Notes: generated from the sequence alone by a model not told the origin. A stretch of DNA of 64,000 bases from Microcoleus sp036704825 (GCA_036704825.1 JAUBSN010000001.1:62001-126000); one strand, 5' to 3'. Positions 18,201-26,963 are shown, numbered from the stretch's first letter. Numbers and translations are program-made.

Positions 18201-20457
18201 CGACGAACTGGTAACAACTTTATTTCGCGCCGACGGCATTAAAGATGAAACTGGTCATTTAATCGGATTAGTGGGAGTAATTACCGACATCACCGAACGG
18301 AAACAAGCGGAGATGGCCCTGCAGCAGCAATTAAGGCGAGAACGGCTAGTAGTTGCCATGCTCGATCGCATTCGCTCCTCCCTAAATTTAGAAGAAGTCT
18401 TGACAACTGCTGTCGAAGAAGTTCGGCATTTTTTGCAAACAGACCGCACAGTTATTTACCGTTTCAATCCCGATTGGAGCGGCTTTGTCGTTGTGGAATC
18501 CGTGGCAAAAAATAGAATATCGCTGCTAAATATTCACAATATAGATGGCTGTTTTAGAGAGAAATTTGTTGAGATTTATCAGCAAGGCTGTATTAGAGCT
18601 ATGGAAGATATTTACCGGGAAAAATTGACGGAATGCCACATGAAATTTCTCGAAGGAATTGAAGTAAAAGCTAACTTAATAGTCCCAATTTTAAAAGCAC
18701 GAGAAAGCATTTCCCAGACCCAACAGACCGCAGAAAATCACCTCTGGGGACTGCTGATCGCCCAGGATTGCAGCGGCCCCCGTCCCTGGGATGCCTCAGA
18801 AATAGAATCCCTCCGGCAATTGTGCGTACAATTGGCGATCGCGATCCAGCAATCGACGCTATTTGAACAAGCACAAACCGAAATTGCCGATCGCAAACTT
18901 GCAGAATCTGCCCTCCAACAAGCTGCATTAGCAGCAGAAAGCGCCAACCGCGCCAAAAGCGAATTTCTTGCCAATATGAGCCACGAACTGCGCACGCCTT
19001 TAAACGGCGTTTTAGGTTACGCTCAAATCCTCAAAACCGACAAAGACTTAAGCTCCGATCACCAAGAAAGTCTCAGCAATATTCAACAGTGCGGTCAACA
19101 CCTGCTGATGTTAATCAACGATGTTTTAGATCTTTCCAAAATAGAAGCTAGAAAAATGGAACTCTACCCGGAAGAGTTAAATTTTCTAAATTTTACCAAA
19201 AACATTGCCGATCTCTTTCAGATGCGGGCCTCTCAAAAACAAATTTTATTCCATTACGAACAAGTCTCTCCCCTGCCTAGCTGCGTTCGTGTCGATCCAA
19301 AAAGATTGCGCCAAATTCTCATAAATTTACTCAGCAATGCCGTTAAATTTACTAACAGCGGCGGTGTGACTTTCAAAGTCGGCTATGTCGGCACAGGAGG
19401 CTGGAGTCGAGGGCAAGGAGAAAATTATGAGTTCTCGACTTTGAGTTCGGAACTGAAAGAAAATTATATACGCTTCGCCCACAATGCGATCGCAGCAAAA
19501 CACGCTTTAAAAATCCGCTTTCAAGTCGAGGATACGGGCACGGGAATAGATCAAAGTAAGTTAGAAGAAATATTTTTGCCCTTCCACCAAGTAGGAGGCA
19601 ATACATTTGTTGAAGGTACAGGTCTCGGACTCTCAATTAGCCAGAAATTAGCGAAACTAATGGGAACCGAAATTCGCGTCCACAGCACTTTGGGAAAAGG
19701 CAGCACTTTTTGGGTAGATTTAGAATTGCCAGCAGCTAAACGGTACTTAGAGGTGTCTCCTTTGCAGGAAAAACGCTGGGTTGTCGGTTTTATCGGCAAC
19801 AAGCGGAAAGTGCTAATCGTGGATGACAATCAACTGGATCGCGATTTGTTGTGCAGGCTGCTGCGGCGTTTGGGATTTGAGGTGGCAGAGGCGAACAACG
19901 GGCAAGAATGCCTCTGCAAAACAGTTGAATTTCAACCGGATGTGATTTTAATGGACTTGCGGATGCCTGTAATGGATGGCTTAGAAACTGCAAGAAAACT
20001 CCGGCAGTTGCCGGAAGTAAAAGATGTCGTGTTAATGGCTATGTCAGCTAGCGTTTTCGAGTCTACGCAGCAAGACAGCCTTTTCGCAGGGTACGATGAT
20101 TTTCTTCCCAAACCGATCGCAGCAAATCACTTTTTGGAACAGTTGCGCGTGCATTTGGGACTCGAATGGATTTATGGGGAATCTTCGGAAAATAAAAAGC
20201 GCAAAACTCCCAGTTTGTCACCAGCCTCTGATTTTCCTGCTTATTCTTCTCTGTTACCTGCGGCTTCGGAGTCAGTAGCCAAACTTTTGAAACTCGCAGC
20301 TATGGGCGACATTGAAGAAATTTTTGAGGAGAGTGCTAAGCTGGAGAGTTTAGAACCTAATTTAGTGCCGTTTGTCTCGAAGCTGCGCCAACTTGCTAAG
20401 GGATTTCAGCTCAAACAAATTCGGAAGACTTTAAACCAATATATCGAGGGGCAGTAG
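15262..20457 (+). CDS. Giant hybrid kinase: REC-PAS(x7)-GAF(CBCR type)-HisKA-HATPase-REC
   Basis: The start is taken at the ATG at 15262; the frame also begins at a TTG at 15247. In 1731 residues: receiver (Asp68 in LLDLSLPDS); about seven PAS/PAC units (about 145-1020); a GAF domain (about 1035-1210); HisKA (MSHELRTPL, His1241); HATPase (NLLSNAVKF, DTGTGI, GTGLGLSI); a second receiver (Asp1565 in LMDLRMPVMDG); and an about 70-residue helical tail. The GAF has DGCF (Cys1097) and ECHMKFL (Cys1125) followed by VKANLIVPIL and WGLLIAQDCSGPRPW. These are the motifs of DXCF-class cyanobacteriochromes, which bind a bilin through two cysteines. It probably senses light as well as PAS-domain cues. Confidence 0.92.
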   Translation: MKAVFNLALPPICFKVLLVEDNPQEAELIEDLLSEIGGAQRIVVTKVERLSEAQQRLNQETFDIILLDLSLPDSLGIETVARIQEYGVNVPIVVLTSQNDEELALRLISVGVQDYLVKRKIDGELLIRSLRYAIERQNSQDALRKSEEKYRSVVENSLIGITIIAPIIDREIPKNCNWIEVNDALCNLLGYERDELVQKNWLELTHPEDFDANVEKLSEMLAGTIDGYISDKRWLKKDGEIVHTRVSLRCIRRLDGAIDRIIEVVLDVSDRYRYEAKLKASEEFLNHTINATPDPIFVKDEQHRWMILNDAFCQLLGKSRQELIGKSDYDFFPKSEADVFWAKDEEVLTTGICLETEEKFTDTAGKEHIISTKKSVFKTSAGSKVIVGIIRDFTEYRRQQKALQHSEARFQKLVANLPGAIYQLRRSATGEISFPYVSSGSRQLYELEAESIEQNAELVFSGIHADDLLDLEASIEISAASLEPWQQQWRQTLPSGKVKWLQGAARPERLNNETNSGSEGDILWDGLVMDITELKQAQTERDRFFTISLDLLCIVGFDGCFKRLNPAWSTVLGYSSAELFAKPMLEFVHPDDRQATAAEESKLIAGTSSISFENRYLCKDGSYKCFLWTSSPFIEEGLIYSVGHDITSRKQAECQLQRQAVAMAAAYDGIAIFNNHKECIYSNDAYLKMYGLTSPSELYGKKWKMLYSKAENLFFELQIMPTLLQKGYCNIEASGQRPDGTKFPQELSLTMLEGGEIISIVRDITNRKQVESALRSSQRRYQTLAEASPVCIFHTDTLGNCLYVNQRWSEITGLTAELAAETGWINAIHPDDTERVKNEWDRAIIEKIHFKSEYRFQRPDGRVIWVIGQAIAEIGDKQEIKGYIGTITDITDRKQAELDLLRVTQAVESTSDAIGIADLTGRSIYHNQAFVQQYGYTAEALNTAGGLTAIYPQTKVLLKMFKTIRKGKSWQGELKINTKNDELVTTLFRADGIKDETGHLIGLVGVITDITERKQAEMALQQQLRRERLVVAMLDRIRSSLNLEEVLTTAVEEVRHFLQTDRTVIYRFNPDWSGFVVVESVAKNRISLLNIHNIDGCFREKFVEIYQQGCIRAMEDIYREKLTECHMKFLEGIEVKANLIVPILKARESISQTQQTAENHLWGLLIAQDCSGPRPWDASEIESLRQLCVQLAIAIQQSTLFEQAQTEIADRKLAESALQQAALAAESANRAKSEFLANMSHELRTPLNGVLGYAQILKTDKDLSSDHQESLSNIQQCGQHLLMLINDVLDLSKIEARKMELYPEELNFLNFTKNIADLFQMRASQKQILFHYEQVSPLPSCVRVDPKRLRQILINLLSNAVKFTNSGGVTFKVGYVGTGGWSRGQGENYEFSTLSSELKENYIRFAHNAIAAKHALKIRFQVEDTGTGIDQSKLEEIFLPFHQVGGNTFVEGTGLGLSISQKLAKLMGTEIRVHSTLGKGSTFWVDLELPAAKRYLEVSPLQEKRWVVGFIGNKRKVLIVDDNQLDRDLLCRLLRRLGFEVAEANNGQECLCKTVEFQPDVILMDLRMPVMDGLETARKLRQLPEVKDVVLMAMSASVFESTQQDSLFAGYDDFLPKPIAANHFLEQLRVHLGLEWIYGESSENKKRKTPSLSPASDFPAYSSLLPAASESVAKLLKLAAMGDIEEIFEESAKLESLEPNLVPFVSKLRQLAKGFQLKQIRKTLNQYIEGQ

Positions 20458-20458
20458 T

Positions 20459-20576
20459 CAGCAGTCAGCAGTCAGCAGTCAGCAGTCAGCAGTCATTAGT
20501 CATTAGTCATTAGTTATTGGTTATCAGTCCCAATTCCCAATTCCCAATTCCCAATTCCCAATTCCCAATTCCCAAT
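20459..20576. repeat. Composite heptamer repeats (CAGTCAG, TCATTAG, CCCAATT)
   Basis: Three successive 7-bp repeat families follow one another, between the convergent hybrid kinase and GUN4 genes. The CCCAATT block runs directly into the 3' end of the GUN4 gene. Confidence 0.9.
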
Positions 20577-21263
20577 TCAGAATTTGCACCTTTTGAGTGC
20601 ACTGTCTAGGGAAGCATCAAAATTATAGCCCCGTTCAACTGTAGGAAAATGTCCGGCTGGGGGTTTGGTAAAGTTTGGTTCTTTGCCGGGTTTGTAATCT
20701 ATGCGTTTGATTTGCGGATTGTAAGTCCATTCGATCGCCCATTCGCCCGATCGATTTTGCCATCCCACTTCGTCATACATTTTGCGGTAGTCGCCCAGGG
20801 CTTTGAGGACGCCTTGCTGAGCCGTAAAGCCAAATAAGCCGTTGCTGGCGCTACTCCAAAGTCGATCGACTGTGTTCAAGTCTTTGCAAGGAAGTAAGTC
20901 CATTTCTTCTTTAGGAATCAAGCCTGTTGCTCGGGCTTTCGGGCCCGCCGCCTCTAGCAAACGTTCGTAGGTTTCTCGATCGGCGGCTCTCCAGTTTTTC
21001 TGTAGCAAAGTATCGCGGAGTTTCCGGTAGTCTACACTGCGATCGCTCTCTAGCGGAACTTGATTTAATTGTTGCGCCACATCGCCCGATTGCTGAGGTA
21101 TTTCTGCACTTAAGGCACTGGGGGAAGAAACCGGCGCTACAGAAGCCGCTGGGTTATTTGACTGCATTCTCAGACCCAGCCAAATCACGGCTCCTGCAAG
21201 ACTAAATAGCCCCAAAACGACGAATACAGTCAGGATCAAAGCTGGTTTATTATTATTTTTCAT
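20577..21263 (-). CDS. GUN4-domain protein with N-terminal membrane anchor
   Basis: 228 residues. One transmembrane segment (about 9-31) precedes a Ser/Pro/Ala-rich linker and a GUN4 domain (about 78-228). GUN4 hallmarks are visible: YRKLRDTLLQKNWRAADRET, LPCKDLNTVDRLW and SNGLFGFTAQQ. Canonical GUN4 binds protoporphyrin IX and Mg-protoporphyrin and stimulates Mg-chelatase in chlorophyll synthesis. Here the domain is tethered to a membrane and lacks the helical-bundle N-domain, so it is a GUN4 paralogue whose porphyrin binding is untested. Convergent with the hybrid kinase. Confidence 0.88.
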   Translation of the reverse strand: MKNNNKPALILTVFVVLGLFSLAGAVIWLGLRMQSNNPAASVAPVSSPSALSAEIPQQSGDVAQQLNQVPLESDRSVDYRKLRDTLLQKNWRAADRETYERLLEAAGPKARATGLIPKEEMDLLPCKDLNTVDRLWSSASNGLFGFTAQQGVLKALGDYRKMYDEVGWQNRSGEWAIEWTYNPQIKRIDYKPGKEPNFTKPPAGHFPTVERGYNFDASLDSALKRCKF

Positions 21264-21303
21264 AGTTGTTTGTATTGTCGGGGGGTATGCGTATTCTGTT
21301 GTT

Positions 21304-21867
21304 TCACTCTAATAGCCAACCAAATAATTCTCCTACTGTCAGTTGCAATTCCCTGGCAAAAGATGGCACGGGCAATAACTGTTCCGGTTCGTCAAACACC
21401 TCGGTTGATTGAGTCGGCCGATATACAAAAACAGATCGATCTTCTGGATCGATTAACCAACCCATGTGAGTTCCGTGTTTGAGACAATGTAAAATATTTT
21501 TAGTAACTTTAGTTTGGTTTTGGTCGGGGGAGAGGATTTCAATTGTCCAATCCGGGGCGATCGCAAACACATTTGCCACACCACCATTTTCTTGACGGGG
21601 AATGTGCTCCCAAGTGAATACAGTCACGTCTGGAACGATCGCTCGACCGCCAAAAATGCACCTTAGTTCGGGAAATGCTCGCGCCACCTTTTGAGGTTTG
21701 AGAGTAGCATTAGCAGCGCTTGTCAACTCGCCTTGAATGACACTGTGTTCTCCTTGAGGCATCGGTTTTTGAATGATTTCACCGTCAATGTACTCGCTGG
21801 CTGGTTTGGTTTCTGGCAACTTCAGAAACTCCTGGAGTGTCAAAGATTTTGGCAGGGTTGATACCAT
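21304..21867 (-). CDS. Uma2-family (DUF820) PD-(D/E)XK-like protein
   Basis: 187 residues, ATG start. It has the Uma2 layout: LTLQEFLKLPET, then YIDGEIIQKPMP, then VPDVTVFTWEHIP and WTIEILSPDQNQTKV, ending in a strand with a short acidic tail. The fold is of the restriction-endonuclease type with the D...E.L pattern, but the function of the family, heavily expanded in cyanobacteria, is unknown. A second, divergent copy is at 32060-32626. Confidence 0.88.
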   Translation of the reverse strand: MVSTLPKSLTLQEFLKLPETKPASEYIDGEIIQKPMPQGEHSVIQGELTSAANATLKPQKVARAFPELRCIFGGRAIVPDVTVFTWEHIPRQENGGVANVFAIAPDWTIEILSPDQNQTKVTKNILHCLKHGTHMGWLIDPEDRSVFVYRPTQSTEVFDEPEQLLPVPSFARELQLTVGELFGWLLE

Positions 21868-22024
21868 CCAATTTTACCTATAAAATAGAGTTTCACCTGC
21901 TATTTTACCAAAAAGTCCCGGACTCGCGCGATCGGCGATCCACTTACTTCAACATCCGGCTATACCACCTTGCATCCGGTGGCTAATCTTGCTTCTATAT
22001 ATTCAGAGACAGTTTTTGAGAGAG

Positions 22025-23416
22025 TTGGGATTGAAATTACTTTGCCTCAGTAACGGCCACGGAGAAGACGCGATCGCCCTTCGCATCTTGCAGGAACTGC
22101 AACAGCACCCGCATCCGCCAGAATTAGCCGTGTTTCCGCTAGTGGGTGAAGGGCAAGCTTTCGCTCAACTAGAAAACGCCCGCATCATCGGCCGGGTGCA
22201 GCGGATGCCTTCAGGCGGCTTTATTTACATGGACGGGAGGGAATTTTTGCGCGATGTCAAAGGCGGCCTGCTTCAGTTGACCGTCGCTCAGTTTAAAGCC
22301 ATCCGCGCTTGGGTGCGGACTCAACAACAGTCTGGGAATCAAGACGCGGTTATTTTAGCCTGCGGGGATATTGTACCGCTGCTGTTTGCTTGGCTGGGCG
22401 GCGCGCCCTATGCCTTTGTCGGTACTGCCAAGTCCGAGTATTATTTGCGGGACGAGGACGGGCCTCTGGGTCGCAGATCTAGGGTCTTTGGTTGGTGGGG
22501 TTGGTCGCGATCGGTTTATTTGCCTTGGGAACGCTGGTTGATGAGTCGATCGCGCTGTCGGGCCGTTTTTGCCAGGGACGCGCTAACCGCCGAGACTTTA
22601 CAAAAGCTGGGAATTCCCGCTTACAATCTCGGAAACCCGATGATGGACGGACTCGAACCGGAAAATCCCGCCGGTTTTTACGGCCCTGACGCAGAGTTTC
22701 GGGAAATCGAGCGATCGCTAGTTATCACCTTACTCCCCGGTTCTAGAGCGCCGGAAGCCTATGCTAATTGGCAGCTAATAGTAGAGGCTGCTGCCGGAAT
22801 TTTATCGCTGTTTGCCGATCGCAAATTGTTATTTTTCGGAGCGATTTCCCCAGAATTAAATTTAGAAGCTTTGCGACCTATTTTAGAATTTTTTGGCTGG
22901 CGCCAAGACCGCGAAACTAGAACGCAGTGGCGAGAAGGAAGTATTTTGCAACCTCCTGTTTCTAATGCTCGAGAAATTCGGAAAGAATCTCCTAATTTAC
23001 TATTGCCCTTAACATTTGTGCAGAGAAACGCCACGATGATTTTGACTCAGCAAAGTTTTAACGATTGTTTGTACGAAGCCGATTTAGCAATAGCAATGGC
23101 CGGAACGGCTACAGAACAATTTGTAGGTTTAGGAAAACCCGCGATCGCCATTCCCGGAAACGGCCCGCAATTTACTCCAGCTTTTGCAGAAGCTCAAAGT
23201 CGCCTGTTAGGCCCGTCATTAATTTTAGTCAAACATCCCGCTGAAGTTGCCGGCGCCGTCCAGTCTTTGCTCCGCGATCCCGACAGATTGCAGCTAATCG
23301 CTGAAAATGGCTTGCGCCGCATGGGAGAACCCGGTGCCGCAGCCAGAATTGCCGAGTGTTTAATTCAGCGCTTCGGCAGTGAATACAGCAATTCTCAATT
23401 GCCTGCAAGAGACTAG
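22025..23416 (+). CDS. Lipid-A-disaccharide-synthase-related protein
   Basis: The start is uncertain: the frame opens at a TTG at 21989, but TTG at 22025 (LGLKLLCLSNGHGED) places the first conserved strand at the N-terminus. About 463 residues of GT-B glycosyltransferase fold. The N-terminal SNGHGEDAIA and the C-terminal AMAGTATEQFVGLGKPAIAIPG are typical of the cyanobacterial and plant family related to LpxB. The family is conserved across cyanobacteria, and its true acceptor is not established to my knowledge. Convergent with comB. Confidence 0.85.
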   Translation: MGLKLLCLSNGHGEDAIALRILQELQQHPHPPELAVFPLVGEGQAFAQLENARIIGRVQRMPSGGFIYMDGREFLRDVKGGLLQLTVAQFKAIRAWVRTQQQSGNQDAVILACGDIVPLLFAWLGGAPYAFVGTAKSEYYLRDEDGPLGRRSRVFGWWGWSRSVYLPWERWLMSRSRCRAVFARDALTAETLQKLGIPAYNLGNPMMDGLEPENPAGFYGPDAEFREIERSLVITLLPGSRAPEAYANWQLIVEAAAGILSLFADRKLLFFGAISPELNLEALRPILEFFGWRQDRETRTQWREGSILQPPVSNAREIRKESPNLLLPLTFVQRNATMILTQQSFNDCLYEADLAIAMAGTATEQFVGLGKPAIAIPGNGPQFTPAFAEAQSRLLGPSLILVKHPAEVAGAVQSLLRDPDRLQLIAENGLRRMGEPGAAARIAECLIQRFGSEYSNSQLPARD

Positions 23417-23507
23417 AGACAAAACATTGTTTTGTGCCTGCTGAGTATGTTTAATTCTACTTGCTTTAAAAAAATATTGTTCGCTAATTACCTACTAATT
23501 TCCGTAG

Positions 23508-23525
23508 GGTGCGCCCAGGCGCACC
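23508..23525. terminator. Perfect 8-bp hairpin between convergent genes
   Basis: GGTGCGCC, loop CA, GGCGCACC. It sits in a GTAGGGTGCG...GCGCACCTTA context, the same repeat family as at 51169 and 62272, and could terminate transcription from both sides. Confidence 0.55.
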
Positions 23526-23552
23526 TTAGTAATAATGCATTCCCAGAAAAAT

Positions 23553-24344
23553 TTAATTCGCCGTTTTTTCCGAAGATCGAGCCCAGAAATCAGCTTGAGG
23601 AATTGTAAAATCAGACTTAACCAAAACTCCCGGTTCTCGCTGCACGGGCAGCACATCTAAAGTATCCGTTTGCGCGCAATATTTTAAATCTTCAATAACA
23701 CCTAAACCGAGGAGGCGCTGGCCGTGACTGGCCCTTTCCAACAATTCGTGCAACCTATCTTGCCAGTGCAAATAAAGAGCAATAGCCGCAAATACTTCAT
23801 CGTTACCAGCAAAATCGCTCGCAGGAATACCGCTTTCTGCTAGCAGACTTTGGGCGATCGCACCAGCACAAACCGTATCTTCCAACGAATAACCCCCTTC
23901 CCAACCAGAACCCACAATCCAAATAGTTTCCGGCTGTTTGTTTAACAAAAACTGCACCGCAGATTTGCGGTTAATCAAAGCCGCCGTCAACACAGTTGCA
24001 GCAGCTTGCACTCTCTCCAGAGCCCGAGTACCGTTAGTTGTGCTGATAAAAATTCGCTTCCCAGTCACCTTTTCTGGCGTGCAGTCGAAGGGGGAATTCC
24101 CCATGTCAAATCCGTCAACTTTGCTGCCGCCGCGCTCTCCGGCGCGAATCCGCTTATCTGCAGGCCATTTTTCGCTGCTTGCCATCAGCTTATCTAAGTC
24201 GCTGAAAACTTGGACAGCTTCCGCCCCATTATTCAGGGCCGTTGCCATTGTCGTAGTCGCCCGCAGCACATCAACTGCGATCGCGCAAGCCGGCATTTTG
24301 TCGGTTGGCGTAAGTTCCGGGGTATGGTAAATAAAAAGCTTCAC
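23553..24344 (-). CDS. comB: 2-phosphosulfolactate phosphatase (ComB family)
   Basis: The start is chosen at the GTG at 24344 (VKLFIYHTPELTP), which fits the family; the frame extends six codons to a TTG at 24362. About 263 residues. Family signatures: AIAVDVLRATTTMATAL near the N-terminus, RIRAGERGG, GNSPFDCTPEKV and FISTTNGTRAL. In archaea ComB removes phosphate from 2-phosphosulfolactate on the way to coenzyme M. Cyanobacteria lack coenzyme M, so the substrate here may be another sulfolactate-type metabolite. Divergent from the EI24 gene with 90 bp between starts. Confidence 0.9.
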   Translation of the reverse strand: MKLFIYHTPELTPTDKMPACAIAVDVLRATTTMATALNNGAEAVQVFSDLDKLMASSEKWPADKRIRAGERGGSKVDGFDMGNSPFDCTPEKVTGKRIFISTTNGTRALERVQAAATVLTAALINRKSAVQFLLNKQPETIWIVGSGWEGGYSLEDTVCAGAIAQSLLAESGIPASDFAGNDEVFAAIALYLHWQDRLHELLERASHGQRLLGLGVIEDLKYCAQTDTLDVLPVQREPGVLVKSDFTIPQADFWARSSEKTAN

Positions 24345-24434
24345 TTTTGGGGCTACCTGCAATAAATCCTCATCATTAATAATAAGGGAAAGTGGATAAT
24401 AGAAAATAGAGTCAAGTCCTCGAAAGCAGAAAAT

Positions 24435-25328
24435 ATGTCTAAACAGCTCAATTCAAATCCCGCCCGCGCCGCCATTACCGCACCAATTGGACTCCTGGCA
24501 GGTTTTACCTATCCTTTGCGAGCTTTCACGCTGATTTTGCAAACTCCCAAGCTGTGGACTTATGTATTAGTTCCCGTGGTGCTGAATTTTATAATTGGTA
24601 TCGGTCTTTATTTAAGCTTGCTATTTCCCAGTTTGGCAGGGATAGATGTTTTAGTTGCCGATTTGTCCGTCCGATTTAATGCTCTAATTGCGAGTTTTCC
24701 AGCTTGGCTGAGCTTTCTGGGCGTGTTAACAGTCGCTTTCGGCTGGCTGCTGCGCGTACTCCTAGTGTCAGGACTTTTGCTGATCATTGGATTTTTGTTA
24801 GTGCAGTTTGGCGTGATTTTAGGTTCGCCCTGGTACGGCAAACTTTCCGAACAATTGGAACTCCTGCGGAACGGTCAATTGCCCGCAGAAGCACCAATGA
24901 ATTTGGCGAGTAGTTTTGGGGATATTCAAAGGGCGATCGCCTTTGAACTGCGAAAACTACAAATTTTGTTGAGCGTCGGCATACCGCTGCTGCTGCTGCA
25001 TTTTGTGCCTGGTGTCGGCTCTATTCTTAGCAGTTTGGGTGGCATAGCTTTGGGCGCGACTATTGTCTGTTTGGACTTTTTAGATGCACCTTTGGAGAGG
25101 CGGAGGCGGCCTTTTCGAGAAAAATTGGAGATAATTCGGGCGAGTTTGCCCGCCAGCGGGAGTTTTGGTGTGGTTTGTTTGGGTTTGGTGAGTATTCCGC
25201 TGTTGAATTTGTTGGCGATTCCGCTGTGCGTGACGGCGGGAACTTTGTTTTTTTGCGATCGCATTTGGCCGGCCCGCTTTGCCCCAGAAGAAACGAAGAG
25301 CGATCGAGAAACTAACATTACTAATTAA
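24435..25328 (+). CDS. EI24-domain (CysZ-like) integral membrane protein
   Basis: 297 residues with about five long hydrophobic segments, beginning GLLAGFTYPLRAFTLILQTP, as in EI24/CysZ-type proteins. CysZ imports sulfate, but cyanobacterial EI24 members are uncharacterised, so transport is only a possibility. A basic loop (APLERRRRPFREKL) near residue 215 fits the family. Its divergent partner, comB, is also tied to sulfur chemistry, which is suggestive only. Confidence 0.8.
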   Translation: MSKQLNSNPARAAITAPIGLLAGFTYPLRAFTLILQTPKLWTYVLVPVVLNFIIGIGLYLSLLFPSLAGIDVLVADLSVRFNALIASFPAWLSFLGVLTVAFGWLLRVLLVSGLLLIIGFLLVQFGVILGSPWYGKLSEQLELLRNGQLPAEAPMNLASSFGDIQRAIAFELRKLQILLSVGIPLLLLHFVPGVGSILSSLGGIALGATIVCLDFLDAPLERRRRPFREKLEIIRASLPASGSFGVVCLGLVSIPLLNLLAIPLCVTAGTLFFCDRIWPARFAPEETKSDRETNITN

Positions 25329-25331
25329 ATA

Positions 25332-25583
25332 CTAGGAAGATACTTCTTCCTTTGGCCGAATCTGGGAGTTTAGACCCAAAAACGGGCTTAACAACAGCCA
25401 GCTAATGAAGAAAAAAGATGCTGTAAATAGCTGGACAATATCAACCGCCGACAAATATCCGTCAGATAATAGTGCAATAGTTCTATCTGTCAGCCCGAAT
25501 ATCCAAGAGAGAATCCCAAACAGCCAAATGCCTTTTTGGAGGATGGGCAAAAATGCTGAAACTTCCAAATTTTGCTGGTTCAT
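25332..25583 (-). CDS. Small two-helix membrane protein, unknown
   Basis: 83 residues, ATG start, two hydrophobic stretches (about 15-32 and 48-67), and an acidic tail ending PKEEVSS. No family recognised. It is convergent with the EI24 gene, whose stop codon is only 3 bp away. Confidence 0.6.
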   Translation of the reverse strand: MNQQNLEVSAFLPILQKGIWLFGILSWIFGLTDRTIALLSDGYLSAVDIVQLFTASFFFISWLLLSPFLGLNSQIRPKEEVSS

Positions 25584-26057
25584 TAATTTAGCCCTTGTTT
25601 GCGAAAAGTCTGATTAACCGGGGCACCCCAAGGGCTTAAGGATTTTTGGTGTCTCCTCGGATTCCCTTTGTTATCTATATGTTAAGAAATATTTCCCGCT
25701 CTGACAACGCGCCCTGGGAGGGATTTCCGCATCTATCTCAAGAGGTAGTTGCAGCCCCAACAAAGAGTGGTATTTGCTACACTTTGGCAGCGACGCTAGA
25801 GATTTTGCCGATTTTTTGAGAGATAAATTGCTGGGTACGGGTAGCGACGGGAGCTCTTGGCACCGCGCCTACAAAAAAACTTGTAATTTATATTGAATTA
25901 TGTAATACTACAAAAAGAGCCAGTCTGGTTCAAGAACGATCGCGAGGTTTGTACTGAGGAGGGAGAGTTATCAAAGCCCTAAAAGCCACAGGACAAACAA
26001 TTTGACGATCGGTATCAACCAGGCTTGATATGAGTTCAGCCTCAAGAAAATCGAACA
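25584..26057. other. 474-bp non-coding leader of the phage-like gene
   Basis: No credible gene is seen. It includes a short GGGGCACCCC palindrome at 25619-25628 and an AGGAGGGAGAG purine-rich run about 100 bp before the next start. No clear promoter is assigned. Confidence 0.4.
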
Positions 26058-26789
26058 ATGGCACGCTTAAATCAGATTATTGCGATCGAAAAAGGCATCA
26101 AAAGCCGATCCGTCCAAGAACTCGCAGAAGCTCAAAAAGCACTCCAGAAGCCTGCTGTGCTTTCTGGAATCTCCCGTACTTACCGCCCCAAAGACGAAGA
26201 AGGCGAACAACTGCCGTCCGAGTCCAAAAAAGTTGAAGTCAAAGCCGAAGAGATTATCCGCAAAACAACAGAAGTTTTGACCAAACTCTTCGACGTAACT
26301 GCAACCAAAGATTGGACAAATTGTAGCGCCCGCGCTGACGTAACTGTAGACGGAAACGTGCTTTTGAGCCAAGTTCCTGTCAGCTATTTGCTATTCCTTG
26401 AAAAGCAGTTGACAGATTTGCAAGCATTCATCAAAAAACTTCCAGTCTTAGATGCTTCCGAGACTTGGAACTTTGATGCTTCGGCCGACTGCTGGGCCAC
26501 AGAACCGGTGCAAACTCTCAAGACTTTTAAAACTCCGCGCAATCACGTTAAAGCTGAAGCTACCGAACACCACCCGGCGCAAGTCGATGTTTATTACGAA
26601 GATATTACGATCGGCTACTGGCGGACTGTCAAGTTTTCTGGATGTTTGCCGGCGCGGCGGATCAATGAGTTGCTGCAAAGGGTGGAAATCTTGCAGCAAG
26701 CTGTTATGTTCGCCCGCGAAGAAGCTAACAATTCTGAAGTTGAGGAACAGAGAGTAGGAGAGCGAATTTTTCAGTTTATTTTCCGCTAA
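26058..26789 (+). CDS. Phage/plasmid-type conserved protein of unknown function
   Basis: 243 residues, ATG start. It is soluble and charged, with a Lys/Glu-rich first third, ending RVEILQQAVMFAREEANN. The text SYLLFLEKQLTDLQAFIKKLPVLD and the Trp-rich middle resemble a conserved family that I associate with phages, plasmids and actinobacteria, but I cannot name its function. It is followed on the same strand by tRNA-half-like sequences and a terminator, so it may belong to a residual mobile tRNA cluster. Confidence 0.75.
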   Translation: MARLNQIIAIEKGIKSRSVQELAEAQKALQKPAVLSGISRTYRPKDEEGEQLPSESKKVEVKAEEIIRKTTEVLTKLFDVTATKDWTNCSARADVTVDGNVLLSQVPVSYLLFLEKQLTDLQAFIKKLPVLDASETWNFDASADCWATEPVQTLKTFKTPRNHVKAEATEHHPAQVDVYYEDITIGYWRTVKFSGCLPARRINELLQRVEILQQAVMFAREEANNSEVEEQRVGERIFQFIFR

Positions 26790-26869
26790 GTGCTTGCTTT
26801 TTTGATAGTTATGGTTTAAGATATCAACAGAGTACAAGTTCAATCTAAAACTTCAACTTAAACCGTACA

Positions 26870-26963
26870 AATGTGATAGTGCAGGTTCGACTCCTGTCCC
26901 TCCTACCCAAAATAGGCCCAAAATAGGGGGGTAGCCCAATTGGCAGAGGCAGCATTGCGTACA
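26870..26963 (+). tRNA. Candidate circularly permuted tRNA (or scrambled tRNA remnant) 1
   Basis: A 3' half comes first: stem AATGT (26870), variable loop, T-arm GCAGG-TTCGACT-CCTGT (26881-26897), acceptor CCCTCCT (26898-26904), then A. A 19-bp linker later, a 5' half follows: acceptor AGGGGGG (26925-26931), TA, D-arm (26934-26950), stem GCATT (26952) and GCGTACA. The two halves pair 7/7 in the acceptor and 5/5 in the anticodon stem, with one G-U each. CGTACAAAT occurs at both ends (26864 and 26958). The implied loop GCGTACA would carry GTA (Tyr) but lacks U33, so functionality is doubtful. Confidence 0.45.

Noticed and set aside
20459..20576. Possible CRISPR array
   Set aside because: The units are 7 bp in direct tandem with no spacers; no CRISPR array was seen anywhere in the window.
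23504..23528. Independent small regulatory RNA
   Set aside because: Better explained as a terminator-like hairpin of the GTAGGGTGCG repeat family between convergent genes.
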